Shown: positions 9,203 through 17,997, counted from the first letter of the stretch. The stretch: DNA of 64,000 nucleotides from Bifidobacterium apri (GCF_009299485.1 NZ_WBSO01000003.1:186001-250000), one strand, 5' to 3'. Numbers and translations are program-made. The notes: generated by a model not told the origin, from the sequence alone.

Positions 9203-9529
9203 ATGGCCTATGTCATTGCCCAGCCGTGCGTCGACGTCAAGGACAAAGCCTGCGTTGACGAATGCCCGGTGGATTGCATCTACGAGGGTTCGCGTTCGCT
9301 GTACATCAACCCCAACGAATGCGTGGATTGCGGTGCCTGCGAACCGGTGTGCCCGACCGAAGCCATCTTCTACGAGGACGATCTTCCCGAGGAGTGGGCT
9401 TGGTATAAAGACGCCGCGGTGAGTTTCTTCGACGAGGTCGGCGATTTGGGCGGTGCATCCGCCGCCGGCCCGATCGGCAAGGATCCTGCGCAGGTGGCCG
9501 CTCTGCCGCCGCAGAATCAGGAGTCCTGA
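9203..9529 (+). CDS. fdxA: Ferredoxin, 7Fe-8S type
   Basis: A 108-residue soluble electron carrier. The N-terminal cysteine pattern C-x7-C-x3-C-P marks the 3Fe-4S side, and CVDCGACEPVCPTEAI supplies the 4Fe-4S ligands, as in actinobacterial FdxA. The C-terminal half is the usual extension of this family (DDLPEEWAWYKDAAVSFF). A perfect GAGGAGGT ribosome-binding site precedes the ATG. It sits between the permease and dapC; the fdxA-dapC pairing is widespread in actinobacteria, though no direct functional link is known to me. Confidence 0.95.
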   Translation: MAYVIAQPCVDVKDKACVDECPVDCIYEGSRSLYINPNECVDCGACEPVCPTEAIFYEDDLPEEWAWYKDAAVSFFDEVGDLGGASAAGPIGKDPAQVAALPPQNQES

Positions 9530-9685
9530 ACAGGTTCAGCCGTGTTGGACGGTCGCCGCACGTGTCGTGTGACGGCCGTCCTCGCATATTTCGTCATATA
9601 CCCGTCCGGCACGGTTCAGCCGAATACCGGCTGTGCGAGGGGAGCCCAGGCACATCCTGCACTGGAGCGGAGAGGAGTTCACGTC

Positions 9686-10864
9686 ATGGGATTCGCTGCA
9701 TTCGATAACACTTACGATTGGTCCAAGCTTGCCACATTCCGGCAGACTGCCATGCACACGCCGAACGGGCAAATTGATCTGTCTGTCGGCTCGCCGGTTG
9801 ATCCGGTCCCGCAATCAGTGCAGCGTGCGCTGGCTGCCGCAGCAAACGAACGCAATGCTTTCGGATACCCGAAAACCATCGGCACGGACGACTTGCGCGG
9901 AGCCATCGCCCACTGGATGCGCGTATGCCGTGGCGTCGACATGGACGCCATCGGTGCCGGTGCCGTTCCCACCGTCGGATCGAAGGAAGCGGTGGCGTTG
10001 ATGGCTTCGTTGCTCGGTCTTGGCCCGGGTGATGTCGTCGTACAGCCGAGCGTGTCGTATCCGACGTACGAAATCGGTACGCAGATCGCAGGAGCGACCG
10101 TCGTCAAGGTCGATGATGTCGCGGATACGGATTCCTGGCGGAACACGCCCGGAGTCAAGGCCATCTGGATAAACTCCCCGTCGAACCCGACAGGGAAGGT
10201 GCTGTCCTCCGACCAGCTCGCCGGCATCGTCGCAGCGGCGCGAGACATCAATGCCGTCGTCCTGTCTGATGAATGCTACGCGATGATGGACTGGCGCACC
10301 GCCTCCACCCATGATGATTCCAATGAGGCGCAGGCCGCGAACTCCTTCTCGCTGTCCTCCACGCCATGCGTGCTGTCGCCTGCCGTATGCGACAGCACCG
10401 CCAAGAACATCCTGATGCTGTATTCGCTGAGTAAACAGTCAAATATGGCGGGCTACCGTACCGCGTTCGTCGCCGGCGACGCGGATCTCCTCAAGCGCAT
10501 GTCAGCGTATCGCAAACAGCTGGGACTGATCATTCCCGGCCCGGTGCAGGCGGCCATGGCGGCGGGATTACGCGATGTCGAATCCGTGCACAACCAGTGG
10601 AAGCGCTACCGGTATCGGCTCGAATCCCTCGTCGCCGCGCTGCGCGATTACGGATATGACGCGCATATGCCGCAGGGCGGGCTGTACGTGTGGGTCAAGG
10701 CGCTCAGCGGCGACTGTTGGCAGGATATGGCGGCGCTCGCCGATTTGGGCATCGTCCCGAGTCCCGGTGAGTTCTATGGTGCGCCGGATTCGTTGCGCTT
10801 GTCGTCCACGGCAGATGATGAGACCATCGAACTGGCGTGCTCGGCGTTGCGACACGCCGCTTGA
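9686..10864 (+). CDS. dapC: N-succinyldiaminopimelate aminotransferase
   Basis: A PLP-dependent class I aminotransferase of 392 residues that converts N-succinyl-2-amino-6-ketopimelate to N-succinyl-LL-diaminopimelate in lysine and peptidoglycan precursor synthesis. Visible motifs are LSVGSPVDPVP near the N-terminus, WINSPSNPTG, LSDECYAMMDW, and the PLP-lysine region MLYSLSKQSNMAGYRTAFV. The start is fixed by GAGAGGAG eight bases before ATG 9686; an upstream in-frame ATG at 9542 has no such site. It follows fdxA by 156 bases and converges with dinB, sharing the hairpin at 10869-10897. Confidence 0.9.
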   Translation: MGFAAFDNTYDWSKLATFRQTAMHTPNGQIDLSVGSPVDPVPQSVQRALAAAANERNAFGYPKTIGTDDLRGAIAHWMRVCRGVDMDAIGAGAVPTVGSKEAVALMASLLGLGPGDVVVQPSVSYPTYEIGTQIAGATVVKVDDVADTDSWRNTPGVKAIWINSPSNPTGKVLSSDQLAGIVAAARDINAVVLSDECYAMMDWRTASTHDDSNEAQAANSFSLSSTPCVLSPAVCDSTAKNILMLYSLSKQSNMAGYRTAFVAGDADLLKRMSAYRKQLGLIIPGPVQAAMAAGLRDVESVHNQWKRYRYRLESLVAALRDYGYDAHMPQGGLYVWVKALSGDCWQDMAALADLGIVPSPGEFYGAPDSLRLSSTADDETIELACSALRHAA

Positions 10865-10868
10865 CACT

Positions 10869-10897
10869 GCCATGAGCCCGGTTGGACGGGCGATGGC
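10869..10897. terminator. Bidirectional hairpin between dapC and dinB
   Basis: Arms GCCAT-ga-GCCCG and CGGGC-g-ATGGC pair across a six-base loop between the two convergent stop codons. It is placed to end both transcripts; there is no long T tract. Confidence 0.45.
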
Positions 10898-10899
10898 GG

Positions 10900-12252
10900 T
10901 TAATCCTGGTGACGTTGGTGTGGGGCTGGCGCGGTACGCGAGTTGGATACTGCGCGATGCCTGGTGTCCTGTCCTTCGCCGATGCCGAGGCTGACCGCGC
11001 CCAGCCCATAGCGTTGCCGGACGGCATCCATCGCCTGCTCGGCGTCGCGGAGACGATCCGAGCGTGATTCGCCGCTTGATGATTCATGCTCTTCCAGCAT
11101 GTCTTGGAGTGTTGGCTGGATGACTGCGCCTTGCGTCGGAATCAGGGCGCTGGCGCTGATGCCGGCCAGCCGGATTTCCTTGGGCAGCGGCACGGTATCC
11201 GGCGTGTCGGGGGCGAGCCCCAGCGTGGTGTTGAGCAATGCCACTGCCTGCGGATACAAGGTGCTTGCCGCATCGGTGGCATGATCCATGGTTGTTGCGC
11301 GTGTCGTGTACGACAAGTCGGCATACCGCAGTTTCACGGTGATGGTGCGGGCCATCAGTCCGCGGGCGCGCAGCGAGCGTGCGACTTCGTCGCAGCAGCG
11401 TCGCAGCAGGCCGCGCACTTGGCGCGCATTATGGGTGTCCTTGTCGAAGGTGCTTTCTGAACCGATGGATTTTTCGGGCGTGTGCGGTGTGACGGTGCGG
11501 TCGTCCAGCCCCCATGCCGCCATGTGCAGGTGGTGCGCGGCGATGGTTGATCCGGTGGCTTGGGCGAGCGCGGTTTCGCTGGTTGTGGCGAGGTCGGCGA
11601 CGTTGGTGATGCCCCAGCTGTTGAGTTTGCGTTCCAACGACGGTCCGATGCCGGGAATGCCGCGTAACGGCATCATTTGCACGAATTGCGCTTGACGGTT
11701 GACCGGGATGAGCAGCATGCCGTCCGGCTTGGCGTTGGTTGATGCCATTTTTGCGACGAGCTTGTTGGCTGCGATGCCCACTGAGCAGGTGATGTGGTAA
11801 CGTTGCGCGACTTGAGCGCGAATCCATGCGCCGATTCGGCTCGGTTTTTCCCATTGCCGCAGCGCGCCGGACACGTCCATGTAGCCTTCGTCGACGGACA
11901 CCTGTTCGATCTGGTCGGTGATTTGGCTGAATACCTCGTCGAAGATGCGACGGGACATCATGCGGTAATAGTGCATGTCGACAGGCAGGAATACGCCGTT
12001 CGGGCATAATTGCTGGGCGCGGGCGGTCGCCATTGCCGAGTTCACGCCGTATGCGCGGGCTTCGTAACTGGCTGCCGATACGACCGATCGCGTACCGGTG
12101 CCGATGATCACCGGTTTGCCTTTGAGCTGTGGGTTGCGCGCGATTTCCAATGATGCGTAGAAGGCGTCCATGTCGATATGCAGCACCGTGCAACCGGTTT
12201 CGTCATGCCCCCAGTCTCGTTTGGCGGCTTGAAGTCGTGGTGCGGTGCTCAT
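10900..12252 (-). CDS. dinB: DNA polymerase IV (Y family)
   Basis: An error-prone translesion polymerase of 450 residues. Catalytic metal ligands are Asp27 in HIDMDAFYAS and the Asp121-Glu122 pair in QVSVDEGYMDVSG (usually SIDEAYLD). The palm, fingers and thumb are followed by the little-finger region, starting near KSIGSESTFDKD. The C-terminal 40 residues are polar and lack an obvious beta-clamp motif that I can be sure of. On the minus strand TAGGAT lies six bases before the ATG, which could be a -10 box for a leaderless mRNA or an SD site. No LexA box is evident by eye. It converges on dapC. Confidence 0.93.
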   Translation of the reverse strand: MSTAPRLQAAKRDWGHDETGCTVLHIDMDAFYASLEIARNPQLKGKPVIIGTGTRSVVSAASYEARAYGVNSAMATARAQQLCPNGVFLPVDMHYYRMMSRRIFDEVFSQITDQIEQVSVDEGYMDVSGALRQWEKPSRIGAWIRAQVAQRYHITCSVGIAANKLVAKMASTNAKPDGMLLIPVNRQAQFVQMMPLRGIPGIGPSLERKLNSWGITNVADLATTSETALAQATGSTIAAHHLHMAAWGLDDRTVTPHTPEKSIGSESTFDKDTHNARQVRGLLRRCCDEVARSLRARGLMARTITVKLRYADLSYTTRATTMDHATDAASTLYPQAVALLNTTLGLAPDTPDTVPLPKEIRLAGISASALIPTQGAVIQPTLQDMLEEHESSSGESRSDRLRDAEQAMDAVRQRYGLGAVSLGIGEGQDTRHRAVSNSRTAPAPHQRHQD

Positions 12253-12371
12253 GCATCCATCCTAAGCCGTGTGCGCGCATTCGGCTGCGGAAGGCGATGG
12301 GCGTGGCGTGATGTGCGTTCGTCGGCGAAAGGTGGTATGGTAATGTGATGTTGTGCTCAGCAGTGCAACAT

Positions 12372-12459
12372 GGAGTCATGCCTGAGTGGCCGATAGGGGC
12401 ACCCTGCTAAGGTGTTAGTCGCATTTAGCGGCTCGAGGGTTCGAATCCCTCTGACTCCG
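12372..12459 (+). tRNA. tRNA-Ser (anticodon GCT)
   Basis: An 88-nt class II tRNA with acceptor arms GGAGTCA and TGACTCC, anticodon loop CTGCTAA (GCT, reading AGC/AGT) and a long variable arm. The T-loop TTCGAATC is intact and CCA is not encoded. A terminator hairpin follows at 12465. The gene-poor DNA downstream was checked for a duplicated tRNA 3' end as an attachment-site mark; none was seen. Confidence 0.95.
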
Positions 12460-12464
12460 CCCAT

Positions 12465-12494
12465 GGGCTTCCGGACAATCCCGGAAGCCCTTTT
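12465..12494 (+). terminator. Terminator after tRNA-Ser(GCT)
   Basis: The perfect stem GGGCTTCCGG / CCGGAAGCCC with a six-base loop is followed by TTTT. It ends the single-tRNA transcript. Confidence 0.85.
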
Positions 12495-13085
12495 CATACG
12501 TGCAAGACTGCGGAATTTGGCACTCTCAAACTGTTGACGTTGGAGGGGGCTTGTGCGTAGCTGGTTTGTGCATGTCCTCAATCCGGTGACACTGGACTCG
12601 CTGTTGCGTTTCCGAGTGCACGACGTCCCGATCCGTCTGCATCGGCGGCTCTTCCAGGCGGGTGTACGTCTCGATCTCTCGTATGTAATCGTTGATCCGG
12701 TGAGATGTTGAGATGCTGCGCGTGCCGATACCGCAATGTGGTGGACCGCGCCGTCCGCCGAAACGTAGTGCGGAGCCGGAGGTACGCCTTTGTCCGCCGT
12801 CTCCGTAATTTCATTGTATCTTCACAATGGCGGAATTTCAGCATTTTCTAATCGTCGATGGTCGGTAGCAATGGAAATCTGCATTCGTTGTCATCCTGAT
12901 TTTCCGCATAACTATTTCGGTTTTGCGTTAACATTTTTTGCGTTGATGCATATGTTCACATTGTGTGCCCCACATTCGTATCTCGGCGTGTCTCGGCGTG
13001 TCACCGTGCGCCGTGCCGCGCAGGTCCGCACGTGTGCCATCGATATGCTGCCGATCGCTATCCATGCGCTATCGTGGAATCTGCT
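12495..13085. other. Gene-poor stretch downstream of tRNA-Ser with a possible coding remnant
   Basis: No intact gene is recognisable in these 590 bases. On the minus strand, a frame ending at a TGA at 12526 is open for about 95 codons without a good start (it includes INDYIREIETYTRLEEPPM), and a second frame around 12700-12820 reads PPAPHYVSADGAVHH. This could be a frameshifted relic, but GC-rich DNA often gives such open frames. The segment 12800-12965 is visibly more AT-rich than its surroundings. A 10-bp tandem duplication (TCTCGGCGTG twice) lies at 12981-13000. Confidence 0.3.
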
Positions 13086-13727
13086 ATGGCTGAATCATTC
13101 ACAGTGCTTGATCCCGCATCCGCTCCCGCACAAGGGTCGCTGACGGAAAAGAAGTCCGAGTTCATCGCCGACATCTGCCATGTCGACGAACTGGCACAAG
13201 CGATGTCTTTCGTGGAGTCGATCCGTCAGCATCATCCGAAAGCCCGTCATGTCGCCTATGCCGCGATATGCGGCGACGAGGGGCGTCTCGCCGAGCGCAT
13301 GAGCGATGACGGCGAACCTTCAGGCACCGCCGGCAAGCCGATTCTCGATGTGCTGCGCGCCAATCATCTGACCGATTGCGCGGTGACGGTCACCCGATAT
13401 TTCGGCGGCATCCTTCTGGGGTCAGGCGGATTGACGCGCGCGTACTCTTCTGCTGCAGCCCTGGCGGTCAAGGCGGCGAATACCGCGAGAATCGTCACCT
13501 GTGTACGATTGCGGATGACTGTCACCTATCCGCAGCTCGACACGCTCACGCATGTGATTGCGCAATCCGGCGGCGTGCAGGACAACGAACAGTACACCGA
13601 TGTCGTTACCCTTGACGCCCTGATCGAGCAATCGAAGGCGTCGGCATTCCACACTCGTGTCATTGAGGCTTTTCGCGGGTCGGTGCATGCCGAACAGGTC
13701 GGTGTCGAACACCGGGCGATACAGTGA
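13086..13727 (+). CDS. YigZ/IMPACT-family protein
   Basis: A 213-residue protein of the UPF0029/IMPACT family. Characteristic motifs are EKKSEFIADICHV near the N-terminus, HVAYAA, and the core SDDGEPSGTAGKPILDVLRANHLTDCAVTVTRYFGGILLGSGGLTRAYSSAA read in pieces along residues 75-125. The C-terminal ferredoxin-like domain is present. The molecular role of bacterial YigZ proteins is not settled; the eukaryotic relatives act on translation control. ATG 13086 begins MAESFTV, and no strong ribosome-binding site is seen. The next gene starts four bases after the stop, so they form a two-gene operon. Confidence 0.9.
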   Translation: MAESFTVLDPASAPAQGSLTEKKSEFIADICHVDELAQAMSFVESIRQHHPKARHVAYAAICGDEGRLAERMSDDGEPSGTAGKPILDVLRANHLTDCAVTVTRYFGGILLGSGGLTRAYSSAAALAVKAANTARIVTCVRLRMTVTYPQLDTLTHVIAQSGGVQDNEQYTDVVTLDALIEQSKASAFHTRVIEAFRGSVHAEQVGVEHRAIQ

Positions 13728-13731
13728 GGGT

Positions 13732-14502
13732 ATGAGTGACGGCATGAGTGAGATGACAGCATCACAACACGAAGAGGCGTCGGCGGCTTCGCAGGACGTG
13801 CAGACTCGAGACCAGCAGCCTCAGGGCGGGCAGCCCGTCGACAGTCAGGATGCCCAGGCGGACAGCCAGACCTCAGCCAGCGCGGCGCCGGCGTTCGAGC
13901 CGTTGACGGTCACGTATGAGCGTCTGCGCCATACCGATGATGTCGAAGAACTGCACGGATTCGCGCGCCGTCCGTTGCCGGACCGTTCGCTGCAGGCGGC
14001 GTTCTCCCGGGCGACCGCATTGCTTGAGGCGGTTGCCGGCAACCAGCACACGCCGCTTGAGGATCGTGTGTTTCTCGCCACCGAGATGCCGTTCCCGAAT
14101 ATTCTGGTCAAACTGTCGGAAGATTCTGAGCCTCAGGTGCGTCGTGCGGTCGCCGCGAATCAGGATGACAAGAATTGGCTGGTGGGGCGCCTGACCAAGG
14201 ATCCCGACCCGTCCGTGCGCGATGCCGCCTTACGCAATCCCCGTACATCGTGGAAGATGCGTCTTGAGGGGGCGCAGAACCCCGAAGTCGATGCGGACAC
14301 GCTGGATTTTCTCTCCACGCTTGGCGTGTCGTGCGAACCCGGCGCTCCGGTCGTGCTTGCAGGTATGGTGCGCCGTGCGGTCGCGCTCAATCCGCGAGCC
14401 TCGCGAGAGACCTTGCAACGCTTAAGTTCCGATGCCTCTGCGTCTGTGGCGCAATGCGCGAAACACAGGCTTGAGACCGATTCGACGGTCGAATCGAACT
14501 GA
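13732..14502 (+). CDS. Variant leucine-rich / HEAT-like repeat protein, function unknown
   Basis: A 256-residue soluble protein. The first 55 residues are Gln/Ala/Ser-rich and probably disordered. From about residue 75 come short helical repeats with the motif VRRAVAANQDDKNWLV, VRDAALRNPRTSW and VRRAVALNPRASRETL; their recurring (V/A)R-A-(V/L)-NP pattern is that of the variant leucine-rich repeat (LRV) and HEAT-like families. Such solenoids usually bind proteins; no catalytic motif is seen. GAGGG precedes the ATG by one base in an otherwise tightly coupled start after yigZ. I do not recognise a specific gene. Confidence 0.7.
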   Translation: MSDGMSEMTASQHEEASAASQDVQTRDQQPQGGQPVDSQDAQADSQTSASAAPAFEPLTVTYERLRHTDDVEELHGFARRPLPDRSLQAAFSRATALLEAVAGNQHTPLEDRVFLATEMPFPNILVKLSEDSEPQVRRAVAANQDDKNWLVGRLTKDPDPSVRDAALRNPRTSWKMRLEGAQNPEVDADTLDFLSTLGVSCEPGAPVVLAGMVRRAVALNPRASRETLQRLSSDASASVAQCAKHRLETDSTVESN

Positions 14503-14562
14503 AATGCCGAAAAACTATCGGTGAATCCGAGATTTCGTATTCTTCCGGTCGCTTTTTGGGCT

Positions 14563-14568
14563 TACACT
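14563..14568 (+). promoter_or_regulatory. -10 box of a leaderless malQ transcript
   Basis: TACACT is followed by seven bases and the malQ ATG at 14576. No Shine-Dalgarno sequence lies between them. A -35 is not clear (TTCTTC-like at 14540). Confidence 0.5.
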
Positions 14569-14575
14569 TGAACGT

Positions 14576-16741
14576 ATGACAGAGAAGACCGAAAACGATG
14601 AGCGCCTCGCTCGTCCTCTGATTCGTCTTGCCAAGCTCGTCGGCATCGGCACCAGCTATGTCGGACAAAGCAACGACTACCACGAAATCGAGGATGACGT
14701 CCTCGTGGCGGTGTTGGCTGCGCTTGGCGTGGATGCGTCGAACGATGAGGCCATCGAACGTTCCATCCATACCATTCTCGACGAGCGCCACGCGCGTCTG
14801 GTCGCCCCGACCGTCCTGCATACGGTCGGCAAAGAGGACTCCGTGCTGGTGAATACCGGCATTCTGGAGATTCCGTCGGCGACCATCACCCTTGAGAACG
14901 GCCAGCAGTATGACGGCGAGATCGTCGCCGGAGCAGGCGACGGTTCCCAAGCGTATTCGCTGAACGGCACGTTCATCGCGACCGCCTCGCTGACCCTCCC
15001 GAAGGATCTTCCGATTGGCTATCACACGCTGCATGTGCGTGTGGGCGACCGCAAGCAGGATGCCACGCTGATCAGCGCGCCTGAAAAAATCGAGCTGATC
15101 GACCCGATGAAGAACAACCAGCTATGGGGCTGGATGGCGCAGCTGTATTCCATTCGTTCCAACGGTTCCTGGGGTGTGGGTGATTTCGAGGATCTCAAGA
15201 CCCTGCTGGTGGAAGCCAAGCGCAAGACCGGCGCCGATTTCATGCTGATCAACCCGGTGCATGGCAGCGAACCGGTTGCTCCGCTGACCCCGTCTCCGTA
15301 CTTGCCGATCAGCCGCCGCTTTGTGAACTTCACGTATATCCGTCCGGAATCGATCCCGGAGTATCGTCAGCTTGACGACGCCGCCCGCAAGCAGATCGAG
15401 GAGCTTCACTCCCAGGTCGAGCCGCTCAACGGCGACGCCCAGCTCATTGACCGCGACACCATGTGGCGTATGAAGATGCGCGCATTGTGGCTGGTGTTCA
15501 AGGCGGGTCGTCCTGCCGGTCGCCAGGCTGAATTCGACGTGTACAAGAAGGAACAGGGCGCTGAGCTCGAGTCCTATGCCACGTGGTGCCTGTGCTACGA
15601 CAAGTGGGGCAAGCCCGAGGACACTCCGGATAACTGGGAGCGTAAGTACGCGAAGGATTCTGCACAGGTCGCCGCGCTGCGCAAGCAGTTCCCCGACACC
15701 TTGGAGTTCTACCGCTGGCTTGAATGGATTGCCGGCGAGCAGCTGGAATCCGCGCAGCGTGCTGCGAAGGATGCCGGCATGAAGATCGGCTTGATGGCTG
15801 ATATGGCCGTGGGCGTCCATCCTGCCGGGTCTGATGTGTGGTGGAACCCCGAGCGCTTCGCCAAGGGAGCCACGGTCGGCGCGCCGCCGGATTACTTCAA
15901 CCAGCAGGGGCAGGATTGGAGCCAGCCTCCGCTCAACCCGATTCAGCTTGAGCGCACCGGATATCAGGTGTATCGCGAGATGGTGCACGGCATGTTCGCT
16001 CGTGCCGGTGCCGTCCGTATCGACCATATCCTCGGCCTGTTCCGCCTGTGGTGGATTCCGCAGGGCAAGGGCGCGAAGCATGGCGCTTACGTGTACTACG
16101 ATTCCGAGGTCATGCTCGGCATTCTCGCCATCGAGGCGGCGCGCGCCAACGGCGTGGTCGTCGGCGAGGATCTCGGCGTGGTCCCCGATTTCGTGACGAA
16201 GTCGCTCGGACGCCATGGCGTGCTTGGTTGCGCCGTCGAATGGTTCGAACAGATGGATGGCAAGTTCAAGGCTCCGAAGACGTGGCGCGAGTACGCGCTC
16301 GCCTCGGTCAACACCCACGATATGCCGCCGTCCTACGGCTATCTTGAGTATGAGCAGGTGAAGATCCGCGAGAAGCTCAACCTGCTTGACAGCCCGGTCG
16401 AGGAGTTCCAGGCTTCTGCCACCAAGGAGCACAACGCGATGCTCAAGATGCTGGTTGACAATGGCTATCTTGATGCGGAACTGCTTAAGGACGAGAAGGC
16501 CAATGAGCAGCAGATCGTCGAAGCGCTGTACCGCGGGCTCAAGGACGCGCCGAGCAAACTCATCGCGGCGTCCATCACCGATGCCGTGGGCGAGAAGCGC
16601 GCGCAGAACCAGCCGGGCACGAACAACGAATACCCGAACTGGCGTATTCCGCTTGCGGATTATGACGGCAATGCCGTCCCGCTGGAGAAGCTCTTCGACA
16701 ACGAGCGGCTCCAATCACTGACGAAGATCATGAATTCCTGA
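14576..16741 (+). CDS. malQ: 4-alpha-glucanotransferase (amylomaltase, GH77)
   Basis: A 721-residue cytoplasmic enzyme that transfers alpha-1,4-glucan chains between maltodextrins, releasing glucose. The N-terminal 170 residues form the extension seen in E. coli-type MalQ. The GH77 barrel follows, with the nucleophile Asp483 in VRIDHILGLFRLWW, the acid/base Glu531 in VVGEDLGVVP and the third acid Asp582 in NTHDMPP. It is a single-gene unit with a likely leaderless start. The debranching enzyme glgX lies 1.4 kb away on the other strand; together they process glycogen or imported malto-oligosaccharides. No LacI-type operator like the one at glgX is visible here. Confidence 0.95.
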   Translation: MTEKTENDERLARPLIRLAKLVGIGTSYVGQSNDYHEIEDDVLVAVLAALGVDASNDEAIERSIHTILDERHARLVAPTVLHTVGKEDSVLVNTGILEIPSATITLENGQQYDGEIVAGAGDGSQAYSLNGTFIATASLTLPKDLPIGYHTLHVRVGDRKQDATLISAPEKIELIDPMKNNQLWGWMAQLYSIRSNGSWGVGDFEDLKTLLVEAKRKTGADFMLINPVHGSEPVAPLTPSPYLPISRRFVNFTYIRPESIPEYRQLDDAARKQIEELHSQVEPLNGDAQLIDRDTMWRMKMRALWLVFKAGRPAGRQAEFDVYKKEQGAELESYATWCLCYDKWGKPEDTPDNWERKYAKDSAQVAALRKQFPDTLEFYRWLEWIAGEQLESAQRAAKDAGMKIGLMADMAVGVHPAGSDVWWNPERFAKGATVGAPPDYFNQQGQDWSQPPLNPIQLERTGYQVYREMVHGMFARAGAVRIDHILGLFRLWWIPQGKGAKHGAYVYYDSEVMLGILAIEAARANGVVVGEDLGVVPDFVTKSLGRHGVLGCAVEWFEQMDGKFKAPKTWREYALASVNTHDMPPSYGYLEYEQVKIREKLNLLDSPVEEFQASATKEHNAMLKMLVDNGYLDAELLKDEKANEQQIVEALYRGLKDAPSKLIAASITDAVGEKRAQNQPGTNNEYPNWRIPLADYDGNAVPLEKLFDNERLQSLTKIMNS

Positions 16742-16760
16742 TTGTCGTCGGGCTGATATC

Positions 16761-16793
16761 GGTGGCCTGTCGGTTTTGTGCCGGCAGGCCACC
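16761..16793 (+). terminator. Hairpin after malQ
   Basis: The inverted repeat GGTGGCCTG / CAGGCCACC, with additional CGG/CCG pairing inside, begins 20 bases after the malQ stop. A weak T-rich tail (GTTGTTG) follows. It is a probable terminator. Confidence 0.65.
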
Positions 16794-16819
16794 GTTGTTG
16801 TATACGGCGCGGTGGCGTG

Positions 16820-16848
16820 TTGCGTTTGGGTAGGGGGAACGATATACT
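16820..16848 (+). promoter_or_regulatory. rplM-rpsI promoter
   Basis: TTGCGT and TATACT are separated by exactly 17 bp, a near-consensus housekeeping promoter. The predicted transcript start is about 16855, immediately before the structured leader. Confidence 0.7.
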
Positions 16849-16855
16849 TATCGAC

Positions 16856-16978
16856 TGTTGTGTTCCCAAGGGGTCCTTCAAAGCGCTTTCCCACTCGCCA
16901 TCGAGGACTTTCAGGGAGCCCACGATAAGAAAACCGGGCGGTTTCGTGGTTACGGACAGCTTGGTTTGGAACACAATA
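16856..16978 (+). ncRNA. Candidate structured leader RNA of rplM-rpsI
   Basis: The leader folds into a closed three-way junction by inspection. P1 pairs 16856-16866 with 16968-16978 (11 bp, one G-U) and continues as CAAG 16867-16870 with CTTG 16960-16963 across a four-base bulge. P2 pairs 16871-16877 with 16904-16910. P3 pairs CCACGA 16920-16925 with TCGTGG 16944-16949, capped by AACC/GGTT. P1 starts at the predicted transcript 5' end and closes four bases before the AAAAGG ribosome-binding site, a layout expected for ribosomal-protein autoregulation. L13-S9 leaders are described in Firmicutes; this one is inferred only from base pairing. Confidence 0.55.
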
Positions 16979-16995
16979 TGAGAAAAGGTACAACC

Positions 16996-17445
16996 GTGAA
17001 GACTTTCACACCGAAGCCAGATGATCTGACTCATGAGTGGTACGTCGTCGACGCCACTGACGTGGTGCTCGGCCGTCTCGCGACGCAGGTCGCCATCCTG
17101 CTGCGCGGCAAGAACAAGCCGACGTACGCGCCGCACGCCGATTCCGGCAATCATGTCATCGTCATCAACGCCGCGAAGGTGGCGCTGACCGGCAACAAGC
17201 TCGACAAGGAGCTGTACTCGCACTCCGGCCGTCCTGGCGGCCTGCGTCGCGACAAGTACGCCGACCTGCTCGAGCGTAAGCCGGAGCGTATCATCACCGC
17301 CGCTGTCCGTGGCATGCTGCCGAAGAACCGTCTTGCGAAGGTGCAGCTCAACCGTCTGCACGTTTTCGCCGGCGAAGAGCATCCGCACACCCCGCAGAAG
17401 CCGCAGGTCTTCGAGATCACGCAGGTTTCTCAGCAGGCCAAGTGA
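16996..17445 (+). CDS. rplM: 50S ribosomal protein L13 (uL13)
   Basis: A 149-residue early-assembly protein of the large subunit. It has the L13 motifs [16 protein letters not shown] and [11 protein letters not shown], and ends in the conserved [12 protein letters not shown] region. The GTG at 16996 is chosen because AAAAGG lies seven bases upstream and homologues start at KTFTPKP; an in-frame ATG at 16978 lies inside the leader stem. rpsI follows 21 bases after the stop, the universal L13-S9 pair. Confidence 0.97.
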   Translation: MKTFTPKPDDLTHEWYVVDATDVVLGRLATQVAILLRGKNKPTYAPHADSGNHVIVINAAKVALTGNKLDKELYSHSGRPGGLRRDKYADLLERKPERIITAAVRGMLPKNRLAKVQLNRLHVFAGEEHPHTPQKPQVFEITQVSQQAK

Positions 17446-17466
17446 ACCGAAGGGAGATAAAGAAAC

Positions 17467-17958
17467 ATGGCTGAAAACACCAACGACTCCGCGGTTCTCG
17501 AGACCGAAGAGGAGCTCACCTCGTACACCACCGAAACCAACGCTGGCGCTGGCACCGGTACGTCCCAGATTGCCCCTTGCTACGGCACCGGCCGCCGCAA
17601 GGAAGCTGTCGCCCGTGTTCGTCTGGTTCCGGGCACCGGCAAGTGGACGATCAACGGCCACACGCTTGAGGAGTATTTCCCGTCCAAGCTGCTGCAGCGT
17701 GAGGTGAATTCCCCGATCGTGCTGCTTAAGCTCGAGGGCAAGTTCGACGCCATCGTCCTCGTGGACGGCGGCGGCACCACCGGTCAGGCTGGTGCCATCC
17801 GTCTTGGTGTCGCTCGCGCGCTGAACGCGGTCGACCGTGAAGCGAACCGCATCACGCTGAAGAAGGCTGGCTTCCTGACTCGCGACTCCCGTGTCGTCGA
17901 GCGCAAGAAGGCTGGTCTGCACAAGGCACGTCGCGCTCCGCAGTTCTCGAAGCGTTAA
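17467..17958 (+). CDS. rpsI: 30S ribosomal protein S9 (uS9)
   Basis: A 163-residue small-subunit protein whose C-terminal tail reaches the P-site tRNA; the tail here ends [11 protein letters not shown], as in all S9 proteins. The core starts at [15 protein letters not shown]. The first 35 residues are an acidic Glu/Thr-rich extension typical of actinobacterial S9. It is translated from the rplM transcript. Confidence 0.97.
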   Translation: MAENTNDSAVLETEEELTSYTTETNAGAGTGTSQIAPCYGTGRRKEAVARVRLVPGTGKWTINGHTLEEYFPSKLLQREVNSPIVLLKLEGKFDAIVLVDGGGTTGQAGAIRLGVARALNAVDREANRITLKKAGFLTRDSRVVERKKAGLHKARRAPQFSKR

Positions 17959-17997
17959 GTTCGCTTGTGCGTGTGCTTTCACGCACCGCAATGCACA

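Noticed and set aside
12981..13000. Two tandem copies of TCTCGGCGTG
   Set aside because: Only two short copies in non-coding DNA; too little to call a repeat element.
12372..13085. Attachment-site duplication of the tRNA-Ser 3' end
   Set aside because: I searched the downstream stretch for a second copy of the tRNA 3' sequence and found none, so no integrated element is called.
15122..16714. A 530-codon frame antisense to malQ
   Set aside because: Composition and lack of motifs show it is a shadow of malQ, whose catalytic residues are all present on the plus strand.
16660..17991. A 443-codon minus-strand frame over rplM and rpsI
   Set aside because: It covers two certain ribosomal genes and their promoter; no recognisable product.
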